A stretch of 64,000 nt of DNA from Lachnospiraceae bacterium (GTDB taxonomy: Bacteria > Bacillota > Clostridia > Lachnospirales > Lachnospiraceae). A program made the position numbers and the translations under genes. The notes under the pieces are model-generated. The model was given only the letters and a program-made list of their open reading frames with translations. It made no database searches and had not been told where the DNA came from. This document shows positions 46,527 to 53,815 of the stretch, piece after piece. The stretch lies in the NCBI GenBank assembly GCA_910574805.1, contig CAJTCV010000003.1, forward strand, positions 1 to 64,000, read 5' to 3'. The number at the start of each line of letters is the position of its first letter. Within the stretch, counting starts at the first letter, position 1.

Positions 46527-47462
46527 TCATGCGTTTATTTTCTTTCTGGTCTTTGCAATCCTTTTAAATTCTTCATGCTTTTCTTTACACCATGATATAT
46601 AATTATCAACCGTAATAATATCCGTTCTGTAGTTATCAGGTGTGCTTTTTTCCTGTTTTCCGTTTATTTTATCCCAGTAGAAATCAGATTCTTTGTTAAA
46701 TGCTGCCAGTTCATCAGACGTGAATTTTTCAGAATTTCTCAAATAGTCCTGTACATTTTTGTGGCTGTATCTGGGAGAACCGGATCTGTTTTTGTCAGCA
46801 ACCTTTTTATAATTCCTGGAGCATTCCGGACAGTATTTATTTTTTTTGTCTTTTTGTATATGTATACTGTCACAGTTTTTACAGAAATGAAATTTGTACT
46901 TACAATTTCTCATTTCAATTAAATCTAAAATGACGATCTGATTTGTATTTACAGAATCATAGGCCATGTACCATTTTCCATTAATGAAATGCGGTACTAC
47001 AGAGAAAGGCGGAAACATTTCAATGGACTGCATTAAAAAAATATCAATGGGATGTACTTTTGTATCTTCTGGGACATCGTTCCATCCCTGCCGCCTTATG
47101 ATTTCAAGGAACTTTTCGTGAGCTTCTTTTTGTTTTTCCTGAGAAATGTACTTATTGCTATGTGTATTGAATGATTTGACAGCAGTAAAGCCGGTTTCGC
47201 TATCATTGATATTATTGACATAGTTTTCAATGATGCTGATAAAGAAAGAAACATCATCTGTTAAGTATTCTTCATATGCATTGTCTAATTTCTGGATTTC
47301 TTCGTCATCATGTGCATCGATAAGTTTGTCATATTTTTCATAATATTCCTGCAGGGCAGAGTGATAATAGTTATAGATATTTATAGAAATCTGTCCAAAT
47401 TCAAAGAATTCTTTTGTTTCAAGGTTCTTCCATCCTGTTTCCAGCTTTAAAAAAGTAGCCAT
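46527..47462 (-). CDS. Zinc-ribbon protein of unknown function (possibly DUF6076-like), cargo gene
   Basis: A 311-residue protein. The N-terminal 200 residues are helical; a CxxC...CxxC zinc ribbon follows (FHFCKNCDSIHIQKDKKNKY, then CPECSRNY), with a basic C-terminus. The layout recalls DUF6076-type proteins found on mobile elements. Start 47462 has GGAGG eight bases upstream. It is transcribed away from the rest of the module at the left end, a typical cargo position. Confidence 0.65.
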   Translation of the reverse strand: MATFLKLETGWKNLETKEFFEFGQISINIYNYYHSALQEYYEKYDKLIDAHDDEEIQKLDNAYEEYLTDDVSFFISIIENYVNNINDSETGFTAVKSFNTHSNKYISQEKQKEAHEKFLEIIRRQGWNDVPEDTKVHPIDIFLMQSIEMFPPFSVVPHFINGKWYMAYDSVNTNQIVILDLIEMRNCKYKFHFCKNCDSIHIQKDKKNKYCPECSRNYKKVADKNRSGSPRYSHKNVQDYLRNSEKFTSDELAAFNKESDFYWDKINGKQEKSTPDNYRTDIITVDNYISWCKEKHEEFKRIAKTRKKINA

Positions 47463-47562
47463 TCTATATACCTCCATTTCTTTACTATCCACTGTAAAAC
47501 TTAAAAAATAAGCGGATAAAATCGGATAACACAAATGATAAAACATGATGTATAATAAGAAT

Positions 47563-47592
47563 ATCCAATAAAAACAAATTAAAATATTGGAT
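47563..47592. promoter_or_regulatory. Inverted repeat in the divergent control region
   Basis: ATCCAATA and TATTGGAT are perfect inverted repeats separated by 14 AT-rich bases, between the divergent genes at 46527 and 47648. CGGATAA also occurs twice just to the left. Likely an operator; the binding protein is unknown. Confidence 0.55.
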
Positions 47593-47647
47593 AATATAAG
47601 TATAAACGAAAATGAAGGATTTGTCAACGGAGGATGGAGAAAGAACA

Positions 47648-47848
47648 ATGAGAGCGGCAAAAGTTAATGAGATTACAAGTAATACTATGTGTGTTGATAC
47701 CAATGGACTTGCAAAAGATTATTTGCGTTGCGGAAGAAAGACAGCAGTTGATATTGGAACGTCAGCCAATGCGCGTATACAGGTCGGGAAACGGGTGCTC
47801 TGGAATTTGAAAAAGATCCAGCAGTATATTGATTCGATATCGGAATAG
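47648..47848 (+). CDS. Excisionase-like HTH protein
   Basis: A 66-residue protein (MRAAKVNEITSNTMCVDTNG) with the pattern of small MerR-like or excisionase DNA-binding proteins: a short helix-turn-helix, then a basic wing (ARIQVGKRVLWNLKKIQQYI). Start 47648 follows GGAGGATGGAGAAAGAAC. It is the first rightward gene of the element, before the replication initiator. It may act as Xis with the integrase at 55148. Confidence 0.65.
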   Translation: MRAAKVNEITSNTMCVDTNGLAKDYLRCGRKTAVDIGTSANARIQVGKRVLWNLKKIQQYIDSISE

Positions 47849-47915
47849 CAGCACCCTGGACGGAAAGGGGTGCTGGATCAGTGAATGGAACGGGAGCAGA
47901 AAGGCAGGATACTGG

Positions 47916-48914
47916 ATGAAAGGCTGGATAAAAATTCATAGAAAGATGCTTGAAAATCCTATAGTGATGAAAGACTCGGATCATCTGGCAGTCTGGGTAT
48001 ATCTGCTTTTAAATGCTGCCCATAAAGAGCGTAAGGTACTGTTTAAAGGTGATAAGATCATGCTGCAGCCCGGCCAGTTGATTACTGGAAGAAATGCTAT
48101 TGCAGATTTTCTGGGAATCAGTGAGAGCAAGGTCAAGCGGGTGTTATCTGATTTTGAGGGTGACCAACAGATTGACCGGCAAAGAAGTAATAAAAATAGC
48201 CTTATTTCCTTGATAAATTGGGATAAGTATCAATTTTTTGACCAGCAAAGTGACCAGCAGGTGACCAGCAAAATGACCAGCCAGAGACCAGCAGACATTC
48301 CGAAAAGTGACCAGCAAAGTGACCACAAACAAGAAGATAAAGAAGATAAGAAAGAAAAAAAGGATAGATATTCTTTACGGTCGCCGGAGGTCGACCGAAC
48401 GATCGAAGCATGGAACGATCTTGGACTCCGTCCGGTCAAAAAGCTTTCCCCATCTTCCAAACGCTATCAGAATCTGGTGGAAAGGATCGAGGAAAGCGGG
48501 ATTGATGATGTATTGCAGGCAATACAGAAGATCAGGGACAGTTCTTACCTGCAGGGAAAGACTGAGGGCGGCAGGATGATAGAACTGGAATGGTTTGTTG
48601 ATCCGGATAATTTTTCCAAGGTTCTGGAAGGGTATTATGATGATTCAGGGCAACGGCAGCAGGATAATAGCAGAAGGGATAATTCAGAGTCGGAGGCGGA
48701 GACGGACAGATTTTCATGTATGAATCAGAAACTGCGGGAAGAAATGGAAAGGGTTGGTGTTATTGTTGGGCAGACTCTGGATTTTAAAGGGATAAATATA
48801 CGATTTACGTATCAGTATATGAATTGGTTAAATGATATTAAAATTCGAGAAGATGAAAAAACCCCGGAAGTAGAATTTATTGAGTCGGGGCAATATGATG
48901 ATTCGGAGTTTTAG
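47916..48914 (+). CDS. Replication initiator-like protein (DnaD/phage O-type)
   Basis: A 332-residue protein starting MKGWIKIHRKMLENPIVMKD, the winged-helix N-terminus seen in phage and plasmid replication initiators, followed by RNAIADFLGISESKVKRVLS. A polar linker (DQQSDQQVTSKMTSQRPADI) separates it from a helical C-terminal domain (IDDVLQAIQKIRDSSYLQG and onward). The linker DNA is an iteron array, as in lambda gene O. Start 47916 has AGGCAGGA upstream. Called as initiator with good but not full certainty. Confidence 0.75.
   Translation: MKGWIKIHRKMLENPIVMKDSDHLAVWVYLLLNAAHKERKVLFKGDKIMLQPGQLITGRNAIADFLGISESKVKRVLSDFEGDQQIDRQRSNKNSLISLINWDKYQFFDQQSDQQVTSKMTSQRPADIPKSDQQSDHKQEDKEDKKEKKDRYSLRSPEVDRTIEAWNDLGLRPVKKLSPSSKRYQNLVERIEESGIDDVLQAIQKIRDSSYLQGKTEGGRMIELEWFVDPDNFSKVLEGYYDDSGQRQQDNSRRDNSESEAETDRFSCMNQKLREEMERVGVIVGQTLDFKGINIRFTYQYMNWLNDIKIREDEKTPEVEFIESGQYDDSEF
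48161..48329 (+). repeat. Iteron array inside the initiator gene, candidate origin
   Basis: TGACCAGCA-like units begin at 48161, 48173, 48239, 48251, 48262, 48274, 48285, 48308 and 48320, with steps of 11 or 12 bases inside each cluster. The same DNA unit is read in all three codon phases (DQQ, TSK/TSQ and RPA), so the DNA rather than the protein appears conserved. A stretch rich in A follows (48330-48370), suitable for unwinding. Confidence 0.75.
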
Positions 48915-48996
48915 ATTGATCGTGATTCTATAAAGGAAAAACTCAAGGAATACATAAAAAACAATGCAAAAAACGATTGATGAAAAGGAGATCGCT

Positions 48997-49314
48997 ATGG
49001 AATACAGAGAATATCTGAAAACTGATACTTGGAATGAAAAAAGAAAAGCCCGTCTTAAGATTGATGGCCACCGTTGCCAGATGTGCGGCAGCAGTCATTG
49101 TCTGGAAGTGCATCACATTACATACCGGAACAAGGGCCATGAGAATGTCTGGAAGGATCTGGTTACTTTGTGTGCCGGATGTCATGAGAAGGTCCACCGG
49201 ATGATGAACAGACTCACGGCACCGGACAGACACGGCTGGAAAGATACGCTTTCTTATGCGGAGCAGGGCCGACGGCAGCAGGCCGATCAGAACCCGGTTC
49301 ATCCCGGATATTGA
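48997..49314 (+). CDS. HNH endonuclease
   Basis: A 105-residue nuclease with the full HNH pattern: CQMCG, LEVHHITYRNKGHENVW, then LCAGCHEKVH. The two Cys pairs bind the structural zinc. Start 48997 has AAAAGGAG seven bases upstream. Phages and satellites often place such a nuclease next to the terminase small subunit, as here, where it helps packaging. Confidence 0.85.
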   Translation: MEYREYLKTDTWNEKRKARLKIDGHRCQMCGSSHCLEVHHITYRNKGHENVWKDLVTLCAGCHEKVHRMMNRLTAPDRHGWKDTLSYAEQGRRQQADQNPVHPGY

Positions 49315-49352
49315 CGTTTAAAAAAGATTTTGATTGAGAAGGAGAGATCACA

Positions 49353-49859
49353 ATGGCAAACAGTAAGAGTAACTGGCCAGCGGCACAGAGCCCGGATGTA
49401 AAGCCCGGTGAAATGTCTGTAATGGTGAAACTGATGAATGATATCAGGGAACTTGACAGACCGAAGACGGACGGAGAAGTGGAACAGAGGATTTCTGCTT
49501 TCTTCCAGTGGTGTATTGATAACGACGTGCGGCCGGGTGTGGAGCTGATGGCTCTGTCACTGGGAACCACACGTCAGACGCTCTGGAACTGGCAGAAGGA
49601 GGGCGGAAGGAAAGGAGAGATCATCACGCAGGCCAAGCAGATGATCGCAGCGCTGACGGAGAACTGGGGCCAGACGGGAAAGATAAATCCTGCCGCCTTC
49701 TGCTTTATCATGAAAAACAACTTTGGTTATTCGGATAATGTCACGGTTGAAACGATCCCGAAGCAGGAGCCGCACCGGACCATAGAGCAGATCGAGCAGG
49801 AGCGGGGCCAGCGGTTCATTGATACGGCTCCGAAAGAGCTTCCGAAAGGGGATTTCTGA
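49353..49859 (+). CDS. Terminase small subunit-like DNA-binding protein
   Basis: A 168-residue protein with a central helix-turn-helix (LMALSLGTTRQTLWNWQKEG), AFCFIMKNNFGYSDN and an acidic C-terminus. The last segments match a phage terminase small-subunit pattern common in Firmicutes. In satellites a private TerS redirects helper-phage packaging. No large subunit is present. GAAGGAG precedes the ATG. Function assigned by pattern only. Confidence 0.6.
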   Translation: MANSKSNWPAAQSPDVKPGEMSVMVKLMNDIRELDRPKTDGEVEQRISAFFQWCIDNDVRPGVELMALSLGTTRQTLWNWQKEGGRKGEIITQAKQMIAALTENWGQTGKINPAAFCFIMKNNFGYSDNVTVETIPKQEPHRTIEQIEQERGQRFIDTAPKELPKGDF

Positions 49860-49957
49860 CATGGGGGTGGGGGTATACAGGGAAACATGCCCCCGGCCTT
49901 ATGCTAAGTACCGTCTGGTACTGAAAAAATAAAAAAGGGCATAGAGGGCGTAGCAGA

Positions 49958-50794
49958 ATGTATTGTGTAATTCAGGAAGTCCCGCTCAAAAAAGCAGACT
50001 GCGGAGAAGCCAGGGAGATAATCGTAAAGAAAAGCACCTGCAGCATAAATGGAAAGACCTATACCAAATACTATTACGAGATGGGCGGCGGATATTTTGA
50101 CCGGCCCCATAGAAAAGCATACCGGATCAGTATCCATAAAAGCTTCAGGAAAAACGGAAAGGTCCGTAAGCAGCAGGTATCTATCTGTACGATCGGATAC
50201 TACAGCATTGTGGACTGGGGCGAATGGTATCAGGACTTTGTAAACAGCAGTCTGCTCCAGCATAAACTGGATCAGCTGGGAATATCAAAATCAGAACTTG
50301 ACTCGTTGATCTGCGAGAAGTTGAAACCGGTGATTGAGCGGGTGAAAGAAGAATTTCAGCAGACGGAAGAATACCGGACCAGAATGGAGCACAGGCGGAT
50401 CATATCGGAATACAACGGGCGCAAGGCTTCCTTTGCGGCAGAATATGAGATTGACAAGAACGAGTATGACCGGTGCTTTGATGTGTTTGGAACATTACGG
50501 GAACCGGAATACTTTGAGAAGATCCAGAGGGAATATAGGGCAAGAAAAGAGTATGAACAACAGAGTTATCGTAGTTACTACGAAAATCAGCAGCGTAACT
50601 ACAACTACAGTGATGATTCTGGAAGTGGTTACGGGGAACCGGCAGTCAGTAACTACAGCACCGATGATAAGACGATGCTGAAACGGTTTTACCGTACTCT
50701 GTCCAAGGCGTATCACCCGGACAGCAATCCGGATCAGGACACATCTGCAGAGATGAAGCTGCTAAACCGTTTGAAAAGTGAATGGGGGCTCTGA
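49958..50794 (+). CDS. J-domain protein
   Basis: A 278-residue protein whose C-terminus is a J-domain with the HPD signature (RFYRTLSKAYHPDSNPDQDT), the contact for DnaK. The N-terminal 100 residues contain strands (YTKYYYEMGGGYFDRPHRKA) and the middle is a charged helical region with a Tyr/Gln-rich linker. J-domain proteins on mobile elements may recruit host DnaK to replication or packaging complexes. No DnaK is in the element. Confidence 0.75.
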   Translation: MYCVIQEVPLKKADCGEAREIIVKKSTCSINGKTYTKYYYEMGGGYFDRPHRKAYRISIHKSFRKNGKVRKQQVSICTIGYYSIVDWGEWYQDFVNSSLLQHKLDQLGISKSELDSLICEKLKPVIERVKEEFQQTEEYRTRMEHRRIISEYNGRKASFAAEYEIDKNEYDRCFDVFGTLREPEYFEKIQREYRARKEYEQQSYRSYYENQQRNYNYSDDSGSGYGEPAVSNYSTDDKTMLKRFYRTLSKAYHPDSNPDQDTSAEMKLLNRLKSEWGL

Positions 50795-50883
50795 TTCCCT
50801 TCTGGAATGCTTTTGTAACACGCTGGGCGCCCTGCTGCCGGTTTTTGTCATCCAGGGCGATAAACGGAAAGGAGAAGAAGATC

Positions 50884-51375
50884 ATGAGATTGAGAACGAA
50901 AGAATACAAAGGAATCATGCAGGAAAAGGGCCTGACAGCAGATCAGATATGCAGAAGTACCGGCCTGTCAGAGTTTTCCCTTAACTGGATTCTGGACAAC
51001 GGCGGCTTTACCAGTGACGGCACGCTGGAAGCTCTGGCGCTTGCGGCAGACGTGGACCTGAAAGGGATTGTCAGGCCGGACCCGTCCGACAATGTGGAAA
51101 ACGGGATCGAATTTGTTCAGGGCGCAAGGACAGCAACGGTGCAGTTTTCTCAGGGCCGGTTTAAAACCCGTATCCGGAAGCTGGCGGAAAAGTACCCGGA
51201 AGAATGCGAGATACTGGCGGAGAATAAAGACGGGACGCTGCTGGCTCATATCCCGGTGGAATGGGTGAAAATCTCACCGCCTGCCGCAAGGTCAGAGCTT
51301 CGGCGGGAGTTGGCACGGGAAAAGATGCTTGCATTTCATGAAAAACATGCCAGCGCAGGGCGTGAAACGGTCTGA
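50884..51375 (+). CDS. HTH-domain protein of the element
   Basis: A 163-residue protein with an XRE-like N-terminal domain (LTADQICRSTGLSEFSLNWI) and a longer C-terminal part (VQFSQGRFKTRIRKLAEKYP). Start 50884 has AAAGGAGAAGAAGATC upstream; the longer frame overlaps the J-domain gene. Possibly a regulator; no specific family recognised. Confidence 0.65.
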   Translation: MRLRTKEYKGIMQEKGLTADQICRSTGLSEFSLNWILDNGGFTSDGTLEALALAADVDLKGIVRPDPSDNVENGIEFVQGARTATVQFSQGRFKTRIRKLAEKYPEECEILAENKDGTLLAHIPVEWVKISPPAARSELRRELAREKMLAFHEKHASAGRETV

Positions 51376-51463
51376 TTTCGGCTTTTAAGGGTTCAAAGGT
51401 AAAAGTTATAGGGTATGGGGATAAAACGGGAAATTGGGCTTTAAAACGTGCTGGGAAATGGGA

Positions 51464-51492
51464 TTGAAGAATTGGACATGATGTGATAGACT
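51464..51492 (+). promoter_or_regulatory. Likely promoter of the holin-like toxin gene
   Basis: TTGAAG (51464-51469) and TAGACT (51487-51492) are 17 bases apart. A CCCTCCG/CGGAGGG hairpin lies in the leader about 60 bases before the toxin start and could limit translation. Confidence 0.5.
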
Positions 51493-51591
51493 GTCAACAG
51501 GGAAAACCAGAGAGCCGGGCGGCTTACCCTCCGTAACTGAAAATTCGGAGGGGCTAACCCTCCAGACTTCAACAGGAAGGAGGGAACGCCA

Positions 51592-51684
51592 ATGACGATT
51601 ACATATTCTGACCTTGTTCAGACTGGAATTTTCATTGTTGCCCTTGTTGGTCTGTGCTATACGATCTTCAGGGGACGAAAATAG
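51592..51684 (+). CDS. Holin-like small toxin (type I toxin-antitoxin)
   Basis: A 30-residue hydrophobic peptide, MTITYSDLVQTGIFIVALVG then LCYTIFRGRK. Short N-terminus, one membrane helix and a basic tail match the putative holin-like toxin family of Firmicutes type I systems. AGGAAGGAGGG precedes the ATG. An AGCCGCCATTA/TAATGACGGCT hairpin overlaps the stop region. In such systems an antisense RNA silences the toxin mRNA. Confidence 0.8.
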   Translation: MTITYSDLVQTGIFIVALVGLCYTIFRGRK

Positions 51685-51735
51685 CCGCCATTACTGCAAT
51701 AATGACGGCTGATGCTGTAAAGCATTAAACGTTTG

Positions 51736-52027
51736 TTATTTGGGTAAGCCGTGCGTCTCTGGCTTTCCTTTTTTCAATCTTACCATATCCGGCAGCAGGA
51801 CGCAAGGGCGAACTGCTGTTCATTCCCACAAACTTACAACCAAATAAGGCAGATCGGTAGCAGGCGTATAAGCTGGATGTCGGCAACGGGGCACCTGCCG
51901 CTATCTTCTGGAAATGCCCAGGAAAGTCGTCCTGCGAGAAGAGTTTTCCCCACGAATGGAGAAAAGATGGGTAAAAGATCAGTGTTGCAGGTGAGTCCCA
52001 AATGGGTCTGAGCTTCTGCCTGCTACC
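51736..52027. ncRNA. Candidate structured RNA, about 290 bases
   Basis: Domain 1: TTATTTGG and GTAAG (51736-51748) pair with CTTAC and CCAAATAA (51833-51847), enclosing a CAGCAG/CTGCTG hairpin. Domain 2: GGTAGCAGGC (51856-51865) pairs with GCCTGCTACC (52018-52027). Nested stems follow: AAGCT/AGCTT, CACCTGC (51892-51898)/GCAGGTG (51987-51993), TCTTCT/AGAAGA, CAGGA/TCCTG and TTTTC/GAAAA. Strand is undecided. A minus-strand transcript would run into the toxin gene as an antitoxin RNA. It matches no named class I know. Confidence 0.55.
51746..51774 (+). terminator. Likely terminator of the toxin mRNA
   Basis: AAGCC pairs with GGCTT around a ten-base loop, followed by TCC and six T residues on the plus strand, about 60 bases after the toxin stop. 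Confidence 0.6.
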
Positions 52028-52210
52028 CATGCCGCCGGTCTGCTCCAGACGGTGAATAATTCGTTATCTGGATAAATGTTGGCAGAAACAGCATTTATGT
52101 ATGCAGTTTTTGTGTACAGTAATTTCCCAACGAATTGGGAAAAACTTTTAGACTGAAATGTCTGAAAGGATTACAAACAGCATTTGCTTTTGGGGTGCAT
52201 GTGCTAAAGA

Positions 52211-52321
52211 TACATAATACCTGCTGGAAATTACGTAAGATCGGCCCGAAAATACGTAAATTCGGCGGGAATTACGTAAAACCAATAGAGAAAATACCAT
52301 TTCCCGGCGGGAAATACATAA
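52211..52321 (+). repeat. 21-bp-phased TACGTAA array
   Basis: TACGTAA or TACATAA occurs at 52211, 52232, 52253, 52273 and 52315, with a degenerate TACCATT at 52295. Steps are 20 to 22 bases, about two helical turns, so all units face the same side of the DNA. The extended consensus is about GAAATTACGTAAA. It lies in non-coding DNA and looks like a binding array for an element protein. Confidence 0.65.
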
Positions 52322-52750
52322 AACCTTCCAGAAAATGATTGATCTGGAAGCCCTGTAAAATATCTGCGGTTCGACATGGATGTCAAGACGCCGGGGCCCC
52401 GGATCAGCCGCTGTTCATAATTCTTCATGAATGAGGAATACCGGCAGTTGATGATTCTGGAGCCGGGGACAAATGTCCGTAAGCCGCTGTCGATTTGCCG
52501 GTACCTGCTTCATCCCGTACCAAAAAGTACGGGTTCTCCCTGTGTGGCGAATGCCTGGACAGTTCGGGCACTTGTGCGGTGTGTAGTGTTTTGCTACATA
52601 CCGGGGGATCGTGAAATACATCCCTTTGAAGGGGTCGGCAGATCAGCGCCCCCTTATGCCCTGTATGTGCTTTCCTTTTCTGGAAAGTGGGAGAATAATG
52701 CCCGGATGTGGACCGGGTCGTCCTGTGGGACGAGTGGAGCGTTACAGAGG
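52322..52750. other. Non-coding stretch with palindromes
   Basis: No convincing gene is seen here. A 123-codon plus-strand frame (52427-52798) has poor codon character and overlaps the repressor gene. Perfect short palindromes are present: CCGGGGCCCCGG near 52391 and GACAT/ATGTC just before it, and TTCCCG/CGGGAA lies just upstream at about 52301. The region separates the phased array from the repressor. Confidence 0.4.
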
Positions 52751-52990
52751 CTATTCTGTGTAAGTCGGATTCTGGGAACGGCTGAAATCAACAATTAAAT
52801 CATATCCCATAGCTGATAATATTTTTTGTGCATCTTCAAAACCAAAATTTTTTTTATTGAGTATTTTAGTAAGGCCTTGTGGTTTGATACCGAGTTTATC
52901 AGCTATTTCTCTTTGAGTGGTTTTGGTTTCGAGCATTACTTTTTTGATCTCAATTAAAACTTGCTCATTGGACTTATATACGATAGACAT
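52751..52990 (-). CDS. XRE-family repressor of the element
   Basis: A 79-residue HTH protein (TTQREIADKLGIKPQGLTKI, LSAMGYDLIVDF) of the Cro/CI type. Start 52990 is fixed by AAAGGAGG seven bases upstream. It is divergent from the small-gene operon starting at 53278, and the promoters of both sit between them, so it is the likely master repressor. Confidence 0.85.
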   Translation of the reverse strand: MSIVYKSNEQVLIEIKKVMLETKTTQREIADKLGIKPQGLTKILNKKNFGFEDAQKILSAMGYDLIVDFSRSQNPTYTE

Positions 52991-53021
52991 TTTGCATCCT
53001 CCTTTCTTCTGGAATAACATC

Positions 53022-53050
53022 ATTATAATATGAAAAAGTTTATTAGTCAA
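53022..53050 (-). promoter_or_regulatory. Repressor promoter
   Basis: On the minus strand TTGACT (53045-53050) and TATAAT (53022-53027) are 17 bases apart. Confidence 0.8.
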
Positions 53051-53090
53051 ATGAAAAAGGATAAAAATAATAAAAAGAGTATTATAAAAG

Positions 53091-53121
53091 GGTTGACAAA
53101 TAACCCAAAAAAGGTTATACT
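53091..53121 (+). promoter_or_regulatory. Strong rightward promoter with overlapping operator
   Basis: TTGACA (53093-53098) and TATACT (53116-53121) are 17 bases apart. The inverted repeat GGGTT/AACCC overlaps the -35 box, with a further GGTT close to the -10 box. This is the expected form of an operator for the divergent XRE repressor. Confidence 0.8.
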
Positions 53122-53173
53122 TATATCATCAAATGAAGGACAGCACAGCCGGGAAGCCCGAAAAGCCCCGATA

Positions 53174-53237
53174 CTTCAGGCCATATACTCGTGAATCGCT
53201 CAACAGGGAGCGCCCATATTCGAGAAGATGCCTGAAG
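53174..53237 (+). ncRNA. Structured 5' leader of the small-gene operon
   Basis: CTTCAGGC (53174-53181) pairs with GCCTGAAG (53230-53237), enclosing a CGCTC/GAGCG hairpin. It lies in a leader of about 150 bases between the strong promoter and the first gene at 53278. It could be a regulatory fold or a separate small RNA. Confidence 0.5.
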
Positions 53238-53277
53238 GGCTGGCAGGAAGCTTCAAAGATGAAAGGAGAGTCAGGAC

Positions 53278-53553
53278 ATGACCGAAAGAATGATTGAGAA
53301 CAGAGCAAAGAAACTTAAGAATCTGGAAAGCCAGATCGCAGAGCTTCAGGAGCAGGCGGACGCTATCAAGTCGGAGCTGAAAGCAGACCTTGAGGAAAAG
53401 GGAGTGGACGAACTGAAGACAAAGAACTTCATCATCCGCTGGAAAGAGATCATCAGCAACCGCCTGGACGGGAAGGCACTGAAAGCGGCGCTGCCGGAGA
53501 TTTACAGCCAGTATTGCAGGACCAGCGCAAGCCGCCGTTTCACCGTCGCATAG
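53278..53553 (+). CDS. Coiled-coil small protein, unknown
   Basis: A 91-residue protein with an N-terminal coiled coil (KKLKNLESQIAELQEQADAI) and a C-terminal domain (NFIIRWKEIISNRLDGKALK) vaguely like the end of phage Gp157-type proteins. AAAGGAGAG precedes the ATG. It is the first gene of the operon running to the integrase. Confidence 0.65.
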   Translation: MTERMIENRAKKLKNLESQIAELQEQADAIKSELKADLEEKGVDELKTKNFIIRWKEIISNRLDGKALKAALPEIYSQYCRTSASRRFTVA

Positions 53554-53569
53554 ATTGGGCGGTGATCGG

Positions 53570-53737
53570 ATGACAGAGAAAGACCTTGCGGACATGATGG
53601 AAGCCGAGGAAAAGCGGCTGGGGCTGCACAGCCGGGAATTTATGGAGCGTCACTTTGAGATCATGAGGACGGCGGACCGGATGCGTAGAGAACATAAAAA
53701 GCCCCTGTCAGAGCGCCATCTGACAAGGGGCAGGTAA
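53570..53737 (+). CDS. Small charged protein, unknown
   Basis: A 55-residue hydrophilic, highly charged protein, MTEKDLADMMEAEEKRLGLH at the start. It starts 16 bases after the previous stop; GGCGGTGAT acts as ribosome site. No family recognised. Confidence 0.5.
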   Translation: MTEKDLADMMEAEEKRLGLHSREFMERHFEIMRTADRMRREHKKPLSERHLTRGR

Positions 53738-53815
53738 CCCGACAACCTGACGAATTGGGGGTATGTAGGCAGTATAGCACACCTGCTGCCCCCTGTAAAG
53801 AAAGGAATGATAAAA

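Noticed and set aside
48239-48329. CRISPR array
   Set aside because: Units are 9 to 12 bases with no unique spacers of CRISPR length and lie inside a coding gene; no cas genes are in the window.
51856-52027. Retron or RNase P RNA
   Set aside because: No reverse transcriptase is near, and apart from a short GGAAAGTC resemblance the conserved RNase P regions are missing.
51725-52030. 101-codon minus-strand frame next to the toxin
   Set aside because: It lies across the nested stems of the candidate RNA, has no family resemblance and no good ribosome site; the DNA is better explained as structured RNA.
52135-52338. 67-codon frame with seven-residue periodicity
   Set aside because: The periodicity is explained by the 21-bp TACGTAA array; the frame lacks a ribosome site and a recognisable fold.
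52427-52798. 123-codon plus-strand frame before the XRE repressor
   Set aside because: Composition is not protein-like, there is no domain, and it overlaps the well-supported repressor gene.
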